Shown here piece by piece: positions 1 through 10,682 of a stretch of DNA of 64,000 nucleotides (the first letter of the stretch is position 1; every line of letters starts with the position of its first letter). The stretch is from Methylobacterium sp. NMS14P. GTDB taxonomy: Bacteria > Pseudomonadota > Alphaproteobacteria > Rhizobiales > Beijerinckiaceae. The notes below the pieces were generated by a model. It did not search any database. It saw only the letters and a program-made list of their open reading frames with translations, and was not told the DNA's origin. The translations under genes were made by a program, and so were the position numbers. The stretch is taken from assembly GCF_028583545.1 (NCBI RefSeq), contig NZ_CP087106.1, forward strand, positions 2,712,501 to 2,776,500, read 5' to 3'.

Positions 1-1797
1 GAGAAGGCGACCATCATGCCCCGGCCCCAGCCGAGCGAGAGCGGCGCGAACATCGCCCGCAAGAGCGACCGGCTGGTGCGCAACCTCATGGTCGCCTCGG
101 CCAAGCAGAGCTTCAAGGCGCCCGTCACGGTTCGCCTCGGCGACCGAGAGATCATCAAGGCCAAGGCCTTCGTGCGGCTGACCACGCCCCTGTCGATGAC
201 GACGGGCGTCTACGCCAGCGAGCCTCCGCGCTTCGATCCGATGAAGTTCGTCTCCGACGAGCCGCTGGAGCGCGCGCCCGACGCGTCCGCCGACGCGCCC
301 AGCGCCGAAGTCACCGTGGTCAAGCGCGATCTCGCCGACGCCGCCGTCGACGCCGCTGCGCCCGCCCTCACCGACGACGACGTCACCGCGCAGGTCGAGG
401 AAGAGCGCCGCATCGCCGCCGAGGCGGGGCGCCGCGCCGCCATCCCGATCGCACCGCAGATCATGCTGTCGCGGACACTCCAGCAGGGCGCGGCCGGAGA
501 CGGCGACGGCGCGGCGCCGAAGGAGGCGAATCCGTTCAAGTTGATCGAGGTGCTGGTCGTCCCGGAGAACGTCACCAAGGTCGCCAAGGTCGAGCTGAAG
601 GCCAACGAAGCTCCGCTCGTGGAGGAACGCGATCTCGCACTGAAGCGCGGTGAGACCGTGGAGACCACGCTGAAGGCGACCGGTTTCGCGAGCGACGACG
701 CCATTCGCGGCATCGTGGCCGCACTCGGCGGCAAGACCCGCACGGCCGCCCTCAACGAGGGCCAGCCGATGCGCGTCCAGGTTGCCCCCGGACCCCGCCC
801 CGGCGATCCCCGACAGGTCACGCGCGTGGTTCTCTACGGCGAGAGCGGCATCGAGGGCATCGCGGCCTTGAACGACCGCGGCGCCTTCGTCTCGGTGGCG
901 CCCCCATCTGAGGAGGCCCCCTCCCCCAAGGCGCAGCCCCAGGCGGAGGCCGGCGAGGACGAGGACGAGGATTCCGGCTCCGGGCCGCGCCTGTACCAGA
1001 GCCTGTACGAGACGGCCGCGCGCCACGATCTGCCGCGGGCCACCGTCGAGGATATCGTCCGGGTCTTCAGCTACGACCTCGATTTCCAGCGCCGCATCAG
1101 CAGCGGCGACGGGCTCGACGTCTTCTACAGCACCGACGACGATGCCAGTGCCGACCGCCCCGACCTGCTCTACGCGGCGCTGACGCTCGGCGGCGAGACC
1201 CGCAAGGTCTACCGCTTCCAGTCACCGGATGACGGCACGATCGACTATCTGGACGAGCAGGGCCGGTCGCTGAAGAAGTTCCTGCTGCGCAAGCCCATCG
1301 CCGACGGGATCATGCGGTCCGGCTTCGGCTACCGGCGCCACCCGGTGCTGGGCTACGCCAAGCTGCACACGGGCGTCGACTGGTCGAACCCGATCGGCAC
1401 CCCGATCATGGCGGCCGGCAACGGCGTTGTGATCCGCGCGGAGATGACCTCGGGCTACGGCAACCGGGTCGAGCTGCAGCACGTCAACGGCTACGTGACG
1501 ACCTACAACCACATGTCGCGGTTCGGCCGCGGCATCCGCGAGGGCGTCAAGGTCCGGCAGGGCCAGATCGTCGGCTATGTCGGCTCGACCGGCCTGTCGA
1601 CCGGCGCGCACCTCCACTACGAGGTGATCATCAACGGCCACTTCGTCGACCCGATGAAGATCCGCGTCCCCCGCGGCCGGGAGCTCGACGGACGCCTGCT
1701 CGCCGATTTCAAGCGCCAGCGCGAGCAGATCGACGCCACCATGCAGAAGTCGAAGAGCGCCACCGCCCTCGCCCAGCGCGACGCGGCGGTTCGCTGA
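1..1797 (+). CDS. M23 family metallopeptidase (murein endopeptidase), 5'-partial
   Basis: The frame is open from the first base. An ATG at 16 exists, but what follows has no signal peptide and looks like the middle of a protein, so the gene probably starts upstream of the window. Numbering from that ATG, a long acidic/Ala-rich linker (about residues 80-340) leads into a LytM/M23 domain at about 430-560. Zn ligands and catalytic residues are visible: His451 and Asp455 in LHTGVD, and His532/His534 in HLHYE. Family knowledge: zinc endopeptidases cutting peptidoglycan cross-links in the periplasm, often with FtsEX/EnvC-like or division roles. The precise substrate cannot be told. It converges on gluQ with a 16-bp gap. 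Confidence 0.9.
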   Translation, partial: EKATIMPRPQPSESGANIARKSDRLVRNLMVASAKQSFKAPVTVRLGDREIIKAKAFVRLTTPLSMTTGVYASEPPRFDPMKFVSDEPLERAPDASADAPSAEVTVVKRDLADAAVDAAAPALTDDDVTAQVEEERRIAAEAGRRAAIPIAPQIMLSRTLQQGAAGDGDGAAPKEANPFKLIEVLVVPENVTKVAKVELKANEAPLVEERDLALKRGETVETTLKATGFASDDAIRGIVAALGGKTRTAALNEGQPMRVQVAPGPRPGDPRQVTRVVLYGESGIEGIAALNDRGAFVSVAPPSEEAPSPKAQPQAEAGEDEDEDSGSGPRLYQSLYETAARHDLPRATVEDIVRVFSYDLDFQRRISSGDGLDVFYSTDDDASADRPDLLYAALTLGGETRKVYRFQSPDDGTIDYLDEQGRSLKKFLLRKPIADGIMRSGFGYRRHPVLGYAKLHTGVDWSNPIGTPIMAAGNGVVIRAEMTSGYGNRVELQHVNGYVTTYNHMSRFGRGIREGVKVRQGQIVGYVGSTGLSTGAHLHYEVIINGHFVDPMKIRVPRGRELDGRLLADFKRQREQIDATMQKSKSATALAQRDAAVR

Positions 1798-1822
1798 GGG
1801 AGCGCGCTGCCGCTCAGGCGAA
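1790..1822. terminator. possible bidirectional hairpin between convergent genes
   Basis: An imperfect inverted repeat (TTCGCTGAG ... CTCAGGCGAA) spans both convergent stop codons, the M23 gene on plus and gluQ on minus. There is no T-run on either side, so a terminator role is inferred from position alone. Confidence 0.3.
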
Positions 1823-2674
1823 GCCGAGCCGGGCGCGGACAGCCTCGGGCGTCTGGCCGGCCTGCCGGAGGTCGGCGAGGGATTGCGCGTCGCGCGACTT
1901 GGACAGCTTCTCGCCCCTGGCGTCGAGCAGCAGCGGGTGGTGGCGAAAGCGCGGGACCGGAAGACCGAGCAGGGTCTGCAGGAGCACGTGCAGGTCGGTG
2001 GCCGCCTCCAGGTCGCGGCCGCGCACCACGTGGGTGACACCCTCCACCGCGTCGTCGTGGACCACGGCGAGATGGTAGCTCGTCGGCACGTCGCGCCGGG
2101 CGATCACCGCATCCCCCCAGCGTGTCGGATCCGCCGCGACCCGGTGCGCGCCGGCCTCGTCGAAGGCGACGTAGCCGAGCGTCGGGCCGGCGCAACGCAT
2201 CGCGGCCGCCATGTCGAGCCGCCAGGTATGCGGGTCGCCCCGGCCGATCCGCTCCGCCGCCGCCGAGCCCAGGTCGCGGCAGGTTCCGGGGTAGAGTGGC
2301 ATACTGTCCGGATCGCAGGGGCTGTCGCCGCCGGAGGCGATGCGCGCCCGGATCTGGCCACGTGAGCAGAAGCACGGATAAGCGAGCCCGCGGCCGATCA
2401 GCCCGTCGAGGGCGGCCCGGTAGTCTGCCATGTGCCGGGACTGGTGCCGGACCGGTTCCGGATAGGTCAGCCCGAGCCAGGCGAGGTCGGTGACGATTCC
2501 GTCGACGAAGGCCGGCTTCGAGCGCGCGGGATCGATGTCCTCGATCCGCAGGCGGCAGAGGCCGCCCATCCGGGCGGCGAGATCCGCGTTGAGCAGCGCC
2601 GAGAAGGCATGGCCGAGGTGCAGCCGCCCGTTCGGGCTCGGCGCGAAGCGCAGCACCGGCGCCGCGGCGGTCAC
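1814..2674 (-). CDS. gluQ: glutamyl-Q tRNA(Asp) synthetase
   Basis: A 286-aa class I synthetase fragment-type protein. It has the HIGH-like motif HLGH near residue 20 and the KLSKS loop near residue 258, with CFC plus YPGTC forming the usual zinc site, and it lacks an anticodon-binding domain. That truncation defines the GluQRS family, which charges glutamate onto the queuosine base at position 34 of tRNA(Asp) rather than onto a tRNA 3' end. It is the last gene of a minus-strand run behind a small membrane protein gene (16-bp gap) and a sensor kinase. The start is the only ATG near the conserved N-terminus FAPSPNGRLHLGH. Confidence 0.93.
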   Translation of the reverse strand: MTAAAPVLRFAPSPNGRLHLGHAFSALLNADLAARMGGLCRLRIEDIDPARSKPAFVDGIVTDLAWLGLTYPEPVRHQSRHMADYRAALDGLIGRGLAYPCFCSRGQIRARIASGGDSPCDPDSMPLYPGTCRDLGSAAAERIGRGDPHTWRLDMAAAMRCAGPTLGYVAFDEAGAHRVAADPTRWGDAVIARRDVPTSYHLAVVHDDAVEGVTHVVRGRDLEAATDLHVLLQTLLGLPVPRFRHHPLLLDARGEKLSKSRDAQSLADLRQAGQTPEAVRARLGFA

Positions 2675-2690
2675 GGGCCGGACCGCCGGA

Positions 2691-2972
2691 TCACCCCTCG
2701 CGGCGGTGCAGGCACTGCAGCGCGCCGGGCTGGCAGGCGATGCCGGGCAGCGAGCAGGCCGGCCCCTCGGCCAGGCGCTGGCAGACCTTGCAGCCGTCGG
2801 TCCACTCGACGCAGGCCGGGTCGTCGGCCGCAGAGATGACCGGTGCCCCGTGCCGCGCGGGCGCCAGGGCGCCGATGAGCACGGTGGCGATCACGAGGAA
2901 GGCGGCGCCCCAGGCGGCAAGCGCGCCGCTCGACGAGCGCGGTGCGGGCGACGGAGGGCTGGCTGTCGACAT
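2691..2972 (-). CDS. small Cys-rich single-pass membrane protein, unknown function
   Basis: A 93-aa protein. Residues about 15-38 form one hydrophobic membrane segment. The C-terminal half, presumably periplasmic, carries six cysteines (ACVEW, GCKVC, ACSL, ACQ, QCL), suggesting disulfides or metal binding. The start is firm because AGGAGG lies 4 nt before the ATG. It sits between a hybrid histidine kinase (46-bp gap) and gluQ (16-bp gap) on the same strand, so co-transcription is likely. I recognise no named family, and no CXXCH haem motif is present. Confidence 0.7.
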   Translation of the reverse strand: MSTASPPSPAPRSSSGALAAWGAAFLVIATVLIGALAPARHGAPVISAADDPACVEWTDGCKVCQRLAEGPACSLPGIACQPGALQCLHRREG

Positions 2973-3018
2973 GGGCCTCCTGTTGGCGCGGGACCCGCCC
3001 GCCTGTCAACGCGCACCC

Positions 3019-5049
<2,031 letters not shown>

Positions 5050-5136
5050 TCCGGCCTCCCCGGCGTCAGGCCGGTTCGCCCCAGGATCGCAGCCGAACCT
5101 GAAGGGGGCGTTGGGAAAGGCCCTTAACCGCCGGTT

Positions 5137-5156
5137 GCGGACTTCGCGGAGTCCGC
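5137..5156. repeat. short perfect hairpin upstream of the hybrid kinase gene
   Basis: GCGGACT-TCGCGG-AGTCCGC forms a perfect 7-bp stem, and a second GGAGTC-rich direct repeat follows at about 5160-5185. It lies in the 222-bp divergent gap between the kinase gene and the GMC oxidoreductase gene. Its function is unknown; it could be an operator or a 5' leader hairpin. Confidence 0.35.
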
Positions 5157-5271
5157 GGCGGAGTCGGCGGCGGAGTCCGCGACGCGGCACGGGCTTAACG
5201 GAACCGTGAGGTGATCCGAAAAGCGGCTCGCGAGTTGCCTGCCAGGACGCAGGTCCGGACGGAGACGGTAC

Positions 5272-6915
5272 ATGCCCGGTGAGCACTACGACGTCATCAT
5301 TGTCGGGTCCGGTCCCGGCGGCGGCACGATGGCGTGGCGCCTCGCCCAGACGGGCAAGCGCATCCTGCTGATCGAGCGCGGCGACTACCTGCTGCGCGAG
5401 CCGCGGAACTGGGACAGTCAGGCGGTGATCGTCGACGGCTACTACCAGGCCAAGGAGACGTGGTACTCGTCCGACGGCAAGAGCTTCCACCCGGGCCTGC
5501 ACTACTACGTCGGCGGAAACTCGAAGTTCTACGGCTCGATCCTCTTCCGCCTCCGCGAGAGGGACTTCTCCGAGATCCGCCATCGGGACGGCGTCGCGCC
5601 GGCCTGGCCCGTCGGCTACGACGTCTTCGAGCCGTACTATCAGGCGGCCGAGGAGCTGTTCCACGTCCACGGCCTGCGCGGCGAGGACCCGACCGAGCCC
5701 TGGTCGACCAAGCCCTACGCCCATCCGCCGGTGGCGCACGAGCCGCGGATCCAGGAGCTGTTCGACAACCTGAAGCGGGCCGGCCACCACCCGTTCCATC
5801 TGCCGGTTGGCGTGCGGCTGGTGGAGAAGGACGGCCGCGCGGTGCCGACCTCGCCGTGCATCAAGTGCGAATCGTTCGACGGCTTCCCCTGCCCCACCAA
5901 CGGCAAGTCCGACGCCCAGACCATGGTGGTCGACCCCGCTCTGCGCGACTGCCCGAACCTGACGCTGCTCACCCGCACCTACGTCGAGCGCCTCGTCACC
6001 GACGCGTCCGGCCGCACCGTCACGGGCATCGTCGGGAACCGCGACGGCGCGCCGTTCGAGGCCTCGGCCGACCTCGTGGTGGTGGCCTGCGGCGCCCTCT
6101 CCTCGGCGCTGCTGCTGCTGCGCTCGGCCAGCGACCGGCACCCGAACGGCCTCGCCAACGGCTCGGACCAGGTCGGGCGCAACTACATGCGCCACAACAA
6201 CTCGACGGTGCTGGCGATCTCGAAGGTCCCGAACCCGACCCGATTCCAGAAGACGCTCGGACTCAACGACTTCTACTTCGGCGATCCGGACACGAAGGAC
6301 GGCTGGGACTTCCCCCTCGGCCACATCCAGATGGTCGGCAAGTCGGACGGAGCCCAGATCCACGGCGAGGGCCTGCCGGGCTTCCTGCAGTGGTTCCCCG
6401 ACAAGCCCTTCGACTGGATCGCCAAGCACTCCGTCGACTTCTGGCTGACCTCCGAGGACGTGCCGCTGCCGCAGAACCGGATCTTCTACAAGGACGGCAC
6501 GGTCCATCTCGACCTCACCGAGACGAACATCGAGGCGCACAAGCGGCTCCGGCACAAGCTGCGCGAGATCTGCAGCTTCACCGACATCCACCCGCACCTG
6601 TTCGACCGCTCGCTCTACCTCGGCAAGAACGTCCCGATCGGCGGGACCGCCCACCAGGCGGGCACCCTGCGGTTCGGCGAGGATCCGAGGACGTCGGTGC
6701 TCGATCCGAACTGCAAGGCGCACGAGTTGGACAACCTCTACGTGACCGACGCCAGCTTCTTCCCGTCGATCGGCGCCGTAAACCCGACGCTGACGATCAT
6801 CGCCAACGCCCTGCGGGTCGCCGACCATCTCGTCGCCCGGATGGGCGCCCGGGACGCGATCGCGCCGCCCCGGCTCTTCGACCACACCGAGCCGCGTGAG
6901 CCGCTGCCGGCCTGA
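5272..6915 (+). CDS. GMC family FAD-dependent oxidoreductase
   Basis: A 547-aa flavoprotein. The N-terminal Rossmann motif is GSGPGGG at residues 13-19, ending in the ribose-binding acidic residue of LLIERG. The C-terminal GMC domain is recognisable by GGTAHQAGTLRFGEDP and by DNLYVTDASFFPS...NPTLTIIANALRVADH. The family oxidises alcohols, sugars or sterols with FAD, and the substrate cannot be read here. No twin-arginine or Sec signal is seen, so it is likely cytoplasmic or carried by a partner. It stands alone, with a divergent kinase upstream and a gene-poor kilobase downstream. The start ATG has GGAG 8 nt upstream. Confidence 0.88.
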   Translation: MPGEHYDVIIVGSGPGGGTMAWRLAQTGKRILLIERGDYLLREPRNWDSQAVIVDGYYQAKETWYSSDGKSFHPGLHYYVGGNSKFYGSILFRLRERDFSEIRHRDGVAPAWPVGYDVFEPYYQAAEELFHVHGLRGEDPTEPWSTKPYAHPPVAHEPRIQELFDNLKRAGHHPFHLPVGVRLVEKDGRAVPTSPCIKCESFDGFPCPTNGKSDAQTMVVDPALRDCPNLTLLTRTYVERLVTDASGRTVTGIVGNRDGAPFEASADLVVVACGALSSALLLLRSASDRHPNGLANGSDQVGRNYMRHNNSTVLAISKVPNPTRFQKTLGLNDFYFGDPDTKDGWDFPLGHIQMVGKSDGAQIHGEGLPGFLQWFPDKPFDWIAKHSVDFWLTSEDVPLPQNRIFYKDGTVHLDLTETNIEAHKRLRHKLREICSFTDIHPHLFDRSLYLGKNVPIGGTAHQAGTLRFGEDPRTSVLDPNCKAHELDNLYVTDASFFPSIGAVNPTLTIIANALRVADHLVARMGARDAIAPPRLFDHTEPREPLPA

Positions 6916-7708
6916 GGAGCGGCGGGTCGAGGCGCGCCGCTCCCGCCCGGCTTCGCGCCCGAGGTGTCCGCGCCGGCGGACCTCGGAGGCAGGCCGCGGC
7001 CCTCGCGCGGCCTCCGGAGGGTTCCCCGAGCTCGCCGCGCTCCGGCCCCGGGCTGCGGGACCGGCAGTGGACACGCGTCATCGTCCCCGCGCGCTCGTGG
7101 CGCCGGGGGCATGGCCCGGGAAACCGCACGAGGGACGCGGGACGCCGCGGGAACCCAGGTGTCGGCCAGGTACGCGCGGGATCCGATCCCCGCGGCGCCC
7201 CGCGGCACCGGCCGGGCGCCTGCCCCGGCCGGTGCCGTCTTTCTCGTCGCGGCGTCTCCAGCGTCCCGGTCCTGCGACTCCCCGTCAGCGGTCTCGGGCG
7301 AGGTGCGCGCACGCCGTGCCCGCACCTCCGGAACCCGCATCGGCGCCGTGGCCTTCCAGCCGTCCCCCGCCTCGTAGTGGGCGGGTCCGCAGGTCGCTCA
7401 GGCTCGGCCCAGACGCGGGTCGGCGCGGGGGCATTTCCTCACCCCGCCGGGCACAGTGCCGCCCGGTCTCACGCCCGCGTCCGAGGCACGCCCCGCACCG
7501 GTCCGCCGCCCGGGGCGATGGCGGCTGAGAGCCACCGACGCGGGCGCCGCCCCGTCCCCGGACCCGCACGGTCAGCCACCGGGCGGGCCCCCGAAGGACG
7601 CCCCGGGATCGCTCCCGGGACGCCGCGGACAGGAAGCACAGAATAGGAACATTGTCAAGGTCGGAGCGCCGTGGGACGGGACGTCTCGACGCGCGAGTCA
7701 GGCGCGGG
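6916..7708. other. gene-poor stretch, nothing coding seen except a hairpin
   Basis: The open frames here on both strands are Arg/Pro/Gly-rich shadows without family features or ribosome sites. Apart from the strong hairpin at 7203-7245 I see no recognisable feature. Very high GC makes random open frames common. Confidence 0.5.
7203..7245 (+). terminator. strong intrinsic terminator-like hairpin
   Basis: Perfect 14-bp arms (CGGCACCGGCCGGG and its complement) are separated by a 7-nt loop and followed on the plus strand by the T-rich stretch TCTTTCT. It lies 290 bp beyond the GMC oxidoreductase stop. It could end a long 3' UTR of that gene or an unannotated small RNA. Confidence 0.6.
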
Positions 7709-7850
7709 TCCCCTCTCCCGTGCGGGAGAGGAACAGGGTGAGGGATCAGGCCTGTCCGGACGTGGCGCGCCCTGGCCGAACCGTGATGGCGCGCGCGATC
7801 CGGAAGCGTCTTATCCCTCACCCCAGCCCTCTCCCGCACGGGAGAGGGGG
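7709..7850. repeat. 142-bp palindromic intergenic repeat, copy 1 (family A)
   Basis: The outer arms CCCCTCTCCCGTGCGGGAGAGG and GAGGG-type complement bracket the unit. Inside them the left AGGGTGAGGGAT pairs with the right TCCCTCACCCC. Each outer arm is also a small hairpin on its own. A near-identical unit lies at 30847-30988 and a half unit at 19314-19336. It resembles REP/MITE-like elements that fold into a cruciform; no gene is inside. Confidence 0.75.
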
Positions 7851-7982
7851 CACGGCGCGGGTGTCCCGACCGACGCCGTCGGGGCGGGATCCTGGCCCAT
7901 CGGCGCGCGGATCCCCGGGATGACGGGCACGCCGTCGCGTCTGCTATGTCGGGCGTCCGAATCCCCATCGAACGCGACGCCC

Positions 7983-8921
7983 GTGGCCATTGACCATATC
8001 GATCTCAGCCGGATCGACCTGAACCTGCTGGTCGCCCTCGACGCGCTGCTCGACGAGCGCAGCGTCACGCGGGCCGCCGCGCGGGTCGGGATCGGCCAGT
8101 CGGCGATGAGCTCGAGCCTCGCCCGCCTGCGCCGCCTGTTCGACGACGAGCTCCTGACCCGGGCGCCGGACGGGATGCGGCCGACGCCCCGCGCCCTCAA
8201 GATCGCCGAGCCGCTGCGCGCCACCCTCCGGCAGGTGCAGGCGCTGGTGCACCGGGAGGAGCAGTTCGATCCGGCCACCGTCGCGCGCACCTTCACGGTG
8301 AGCCTGCCGGACAGCGTCGAGGCGCTGCTCGGGCCGCGGCTGATCGCGCAGCTCCGCCGGGACGCGCCCGGTATCCGGCTGCTGCTGCGCTCGGTCGACC
8401 GGACCCGGATCCTGGACGAGCTCGACGCCGACCGGGTCGACCTCGCCATCGGCCTGTTCTCGGAGGGGCAGCTCCACCACAAGCAGCGCCTCCTCTACCG
8501 GGACAGCTACGTCGTGCTGTTCAACGCCGCGCTGATCGGCCTGGAGCCGCCGATCGGGCTCGACGATTACCTGCGCTTCCCCCACGTGCTGACGTCCCTG
8601 CGCGAGACCGCCCACGGGGTCGTCGACGACGCCCTCGCGCTGATCGGGCGCTCGCGCACCCTGGCGGTGACGACCCCGCGCTTCCTCGTGGTCCCGTTCA
8701 TGGTCCGGGCGGCGCCGGTGATCGCCACGATGCACGCCCGGCTCGCCACCTCCTTCGCCAGCGCCCTGGCGCTCAGCGTCAGCCCCGTGCCGATACCCCT
8801 CGACGACGTGCCCGTGTCGATGCTCTGGCACGCCTCCTACGACCGCGACCCGGCCCATCGCTGGCTCCGGGACCTCCTGGTCCGGCTGGCCCACGAGCCG
8901 CCGGCCCCCGGCATCATCTGA
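7983..8921 (+). CDS. LysR family transcriptional regulator (NodD-like)
   Basis: A 312-aa protein from a GTG start. An N-terminal winged HTH (LNLLVALDALLDERSVTRAA ... QSAMSSSLARLRRLFDDELL) is followed by a type 2 periplasmic-binding effector domain (about 95-300). The start is uncertain. ATG at 7920 gives 21 more residues without family-like sequence, while GTG at 7983 places the HTH at the usual distance from the N-terminus; neither has a clear ribosome site. It converges on the DUF2252 gene with a 9-bp gap. No obvious divergent target gene is present, so the regulated gene and the ligand are unknown. Confidence 0.85.
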   Translation: MAIDHIDLSRIDLNLLVALDALLDERSVTRAAARVGIGQSAMSSSLARLRRLFDDELLTRAPDGMRPTPRALKIAEPLRATLRQVQALVHREEQFDPATVARTFTVSLPDSVEALLGPRLIAQLRRDAPGIRLLLRSVDRTRILDELDADRVDLAIGLFSEGQLHHKQRLLYRDSYVVLFNAALIGLEPPIGLDDYLRFPHVLTSLRETAHGVVDDALALIGRSRTLAVTTPRFLVVPFMVRAAPVIATMHARLATSFASALALSVSPVPIPLDDVPVSMLWHASYDRDPAHRWLRDLLVRLAHEPPAPGII

Positions 8922-8930
8922 GCCCGCGGC

Positions 8931-10418
8931 TCAGAGGCAGGGATCGTCCGCGGCCTCCAGGCGGCCGCTCGCGATCGCCGCGCGGAACAGGGCGAAGTCG
9001 GCCGCATTGCGCTCCGCGTAGGCCGCGGCCCAGTCGGCGATCGCCCCGCTCAGGTCGTGGTGCTTGCCGCTGCCGCAGTAGCCGGCGATCGCCGCCGCGT
9101 CGCCGGTCCGCGCGTGGGCGCGCGCGAGGAGCGTCCCGTAGGCGTACGAGAAGGTCAGGAGCGGACCGCCGGACATCCGCGCCAGCGGGATCGCGCCCTT
9201 CAGGTTCTTCATCTGGCGCACGTAGAACGGCCGGCCCGCGATGCTGGTCCAGCCGAGCAGCGGGTCGCCCACCGCCTGGAGCAGGCGCTGGCCGTAGATC
9301 ACCCGCTCGCCCCCGTGCCCGGAGAACGGCGCCGGCACGCCCGGCAGGTACGGCGCGTGCGCCGGGCGGACCGCCTCCTTGACCTGGAGGAAGAGCGCGT
9401 CGGCGTCGGAATTGCCGAACAGCAGCGCGAGGTAGGCCCGGGTCCCGACGCTGCCGACGCCGACGACGCGGTGGGCGACGTCGACCACGTGGTAGCGGTC
9501 GAGCATGAAGCGCCGCTCCCGCGGCAGGGTCTCGGCGTAGCGCTCCAGGCCGGTGACGACGCCCTCGCGGGTCGCCGCGTCCACCGGCGTCAGGATGGGC
9601 GGATCGGTCTGCAGGCGCCAGCTGCCGTCGGTGCGCCGCTCGGCCACCTGGGCGAGCAGGCTGCGGTTGTTCCGCCGCCGCGCCTTGTCGACCGCCCGCC
9701 GCACCACGGCCCGGGCCTCCGCGTCCATCTGGAGCCCGGCGATGTGCGGGCCGTCGGCGCGGGTGGTCTGGTACCAGACGTCGAGGGAGCCCTGCGGGGC
9801 GAGGCGCCGCATCGTGTGCTGGTAGCCGGAGACCGCCTCCATGATCGCCGCGCGACGCTCGGCCGCCGGCACGCCCGCGTCGTCGGTGGCGACTGCCAGC
9901 CCGGCCGCGAGGCGCTTGAGGTCCCATTCCCAGGGGCCGATCGTGACCTCGTCGAAATCGTTGAGGTCGAGGACGACGTCGCGCTGCGGCGTGCCGAACA
10001 GGCCGAAATTGTCGGTGTGCGCGTCGCCGTTCATCACGACGTCGATGCCGCTGCGCGGCCCGCGCGACAGGTCCCAGGCCATGACGTGCGCGGCCCCGCG
10101 CAGGAACGCGAAGGGCGAGCTCGCCATCCGGGCGACCCGCAGCGGGATCAGGTGCGGCTGGCGGCCCTCGTGGGCGGCCTCGATCAGGGCGACCGGGTCG
10201 GGCCGGTCCGGATCGGGGTCCAGCCCGGCCTGGCGCGCGTGGGGCACCTCGGCGCGCAGCCGCTTGCCGGCCTTGCGGCGCTTGTCCCAGGCCTCGACGC
10301 CCGCGCGGAGGTCGATCCGCGGGAACTCGGCGACCGGCGCCAGCACCGATTCCACGCCCGGGGCGTCTGCCTCCCGGTCCTCGGGCGGCGCCGTCTTGTC
10401 GCTCTCGATGCGATCCAT
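8931..10418 (-). CDS. DUF2252 family protein
   Basis: A 495-aa protein recognised as DUF2252 from its N-terminal basic W-D-K-R-R region, the motif NGDAHTDNFGLFG and the following DLNDFDE. That pair of motifs resembles the catalytic and metal-binding loops of aminoglycoside/choline-kinase-like enzymes (HGDxHxxN and DxD), so a small-molecule kinase-like fold is plausible but is an inference. The start MDRIESD was chosen over an ATG 28 codons upstream because the extra residues are Arg/Gly-rich filler. It is divergent from the decarboxylase/PHA cluster across a 264-bp promoter region. Its function is unknown. Confidence 0.82.
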   Translation of the reverse strand: MDRIESDKTAPPEDREADAPGVESVLAPVAEFPRIDLRAGVEAWDKRRKAGKRLRAEVPHARQAGLDPDPDRPDPVALIEAAHEGRQPHLIPLRVARMASSPFAFLRGAAHVMAWDLSRGPRSGIDVVMNGDAHTDNFGLFGTPQRDVVLDLNDFDEVTIGPWEWDLKRLAAGLAVATDDAGVPAAERRAAIMEAVSGYQHTMRRLAPQGSLDVWYQTTRADGPHIAGLQMDAEARAVVRRAVDKARRRNNRSLLAQVAERRTDGSWRLQTDPPILTPVDAATREGVVTGLERYAETLPRERRFMLDRYHVVDVAHRVVGVGSVGTRAYLALLFGNSDADALFLQVKEAVRPAHAPYLPGVPAPFSGHGGERVIYGQRLLQAVGDPLLGWTSIAGRPFYVRQMKNLKGAIPLARMSGGPLLTFSYAYGTLLARAHARTGDAAAIAGYCGSGKHHDLSGAIADWAAAYAERNAADFALFRAAIASGRLEAADDPCL

Positions 10419-10514
10419 CGCTGTCCCATCGCGGAATGCGGGCCTGCCTCGACCGCGCGGTTGACCGCCCCGAAGCCGGAGCGGACGTCCACACGGTAGC
10501 ATCCGGCCGGCTCT

Positions 10515-10583
10515 GTGACGTCACGGGCCCGGACGGCCCTTGACCGCTCTACAGGCCGGCCCTCTAACGAACCGAATATTCGG
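10515..10583 (+). promoter_or_regulatory. putative promoter with two palindromic operators upstream of the decarboxylase-PHA cluster
   Basis: Three elements sit together. GTGACGTCAC at 10515-10524 is a perfect 10-bp palindrome. TTGACC at 10540-10545 is spaced 17 nt from TCTAAC at 10563-10568, a plausible sigma-70 -35/-10 pair. CCGAATATTCGG at 10572-10583 is a perfect 12-bp palindrome just past the -10, where a repressor would block initiation. The AT-rich core stands out in this GC-rich DNA. The region also serves the divergent DUF2252 gene. Confidence 0.5.
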
Positions 10584-10682
10584 GGGGTGTTCCTCCGTCT
10601 CGTGTCGTTCACGGCCTCGCGATCAAAGTGCCGCACCCGACCTGGACGGCCCGGGAACACCGTTGCATCAGCGAGACTTCGC

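Noticed and set aside
5050..7074. 675-codon upstream extension of the hybrid kinase frame
   Set aside because: It lies antisense to the GMC oxidoreductase gene and lacks recognisable domains; the kinase membrane anchor begins right after the chosen start.
6916..7660. Several 60-210-codon frames on both strands between the GMC gene and the LysR gene
   Set aside because: Arg/Pro/Gly-rich composition, mutually overlapping, no ribosome sites or family features.
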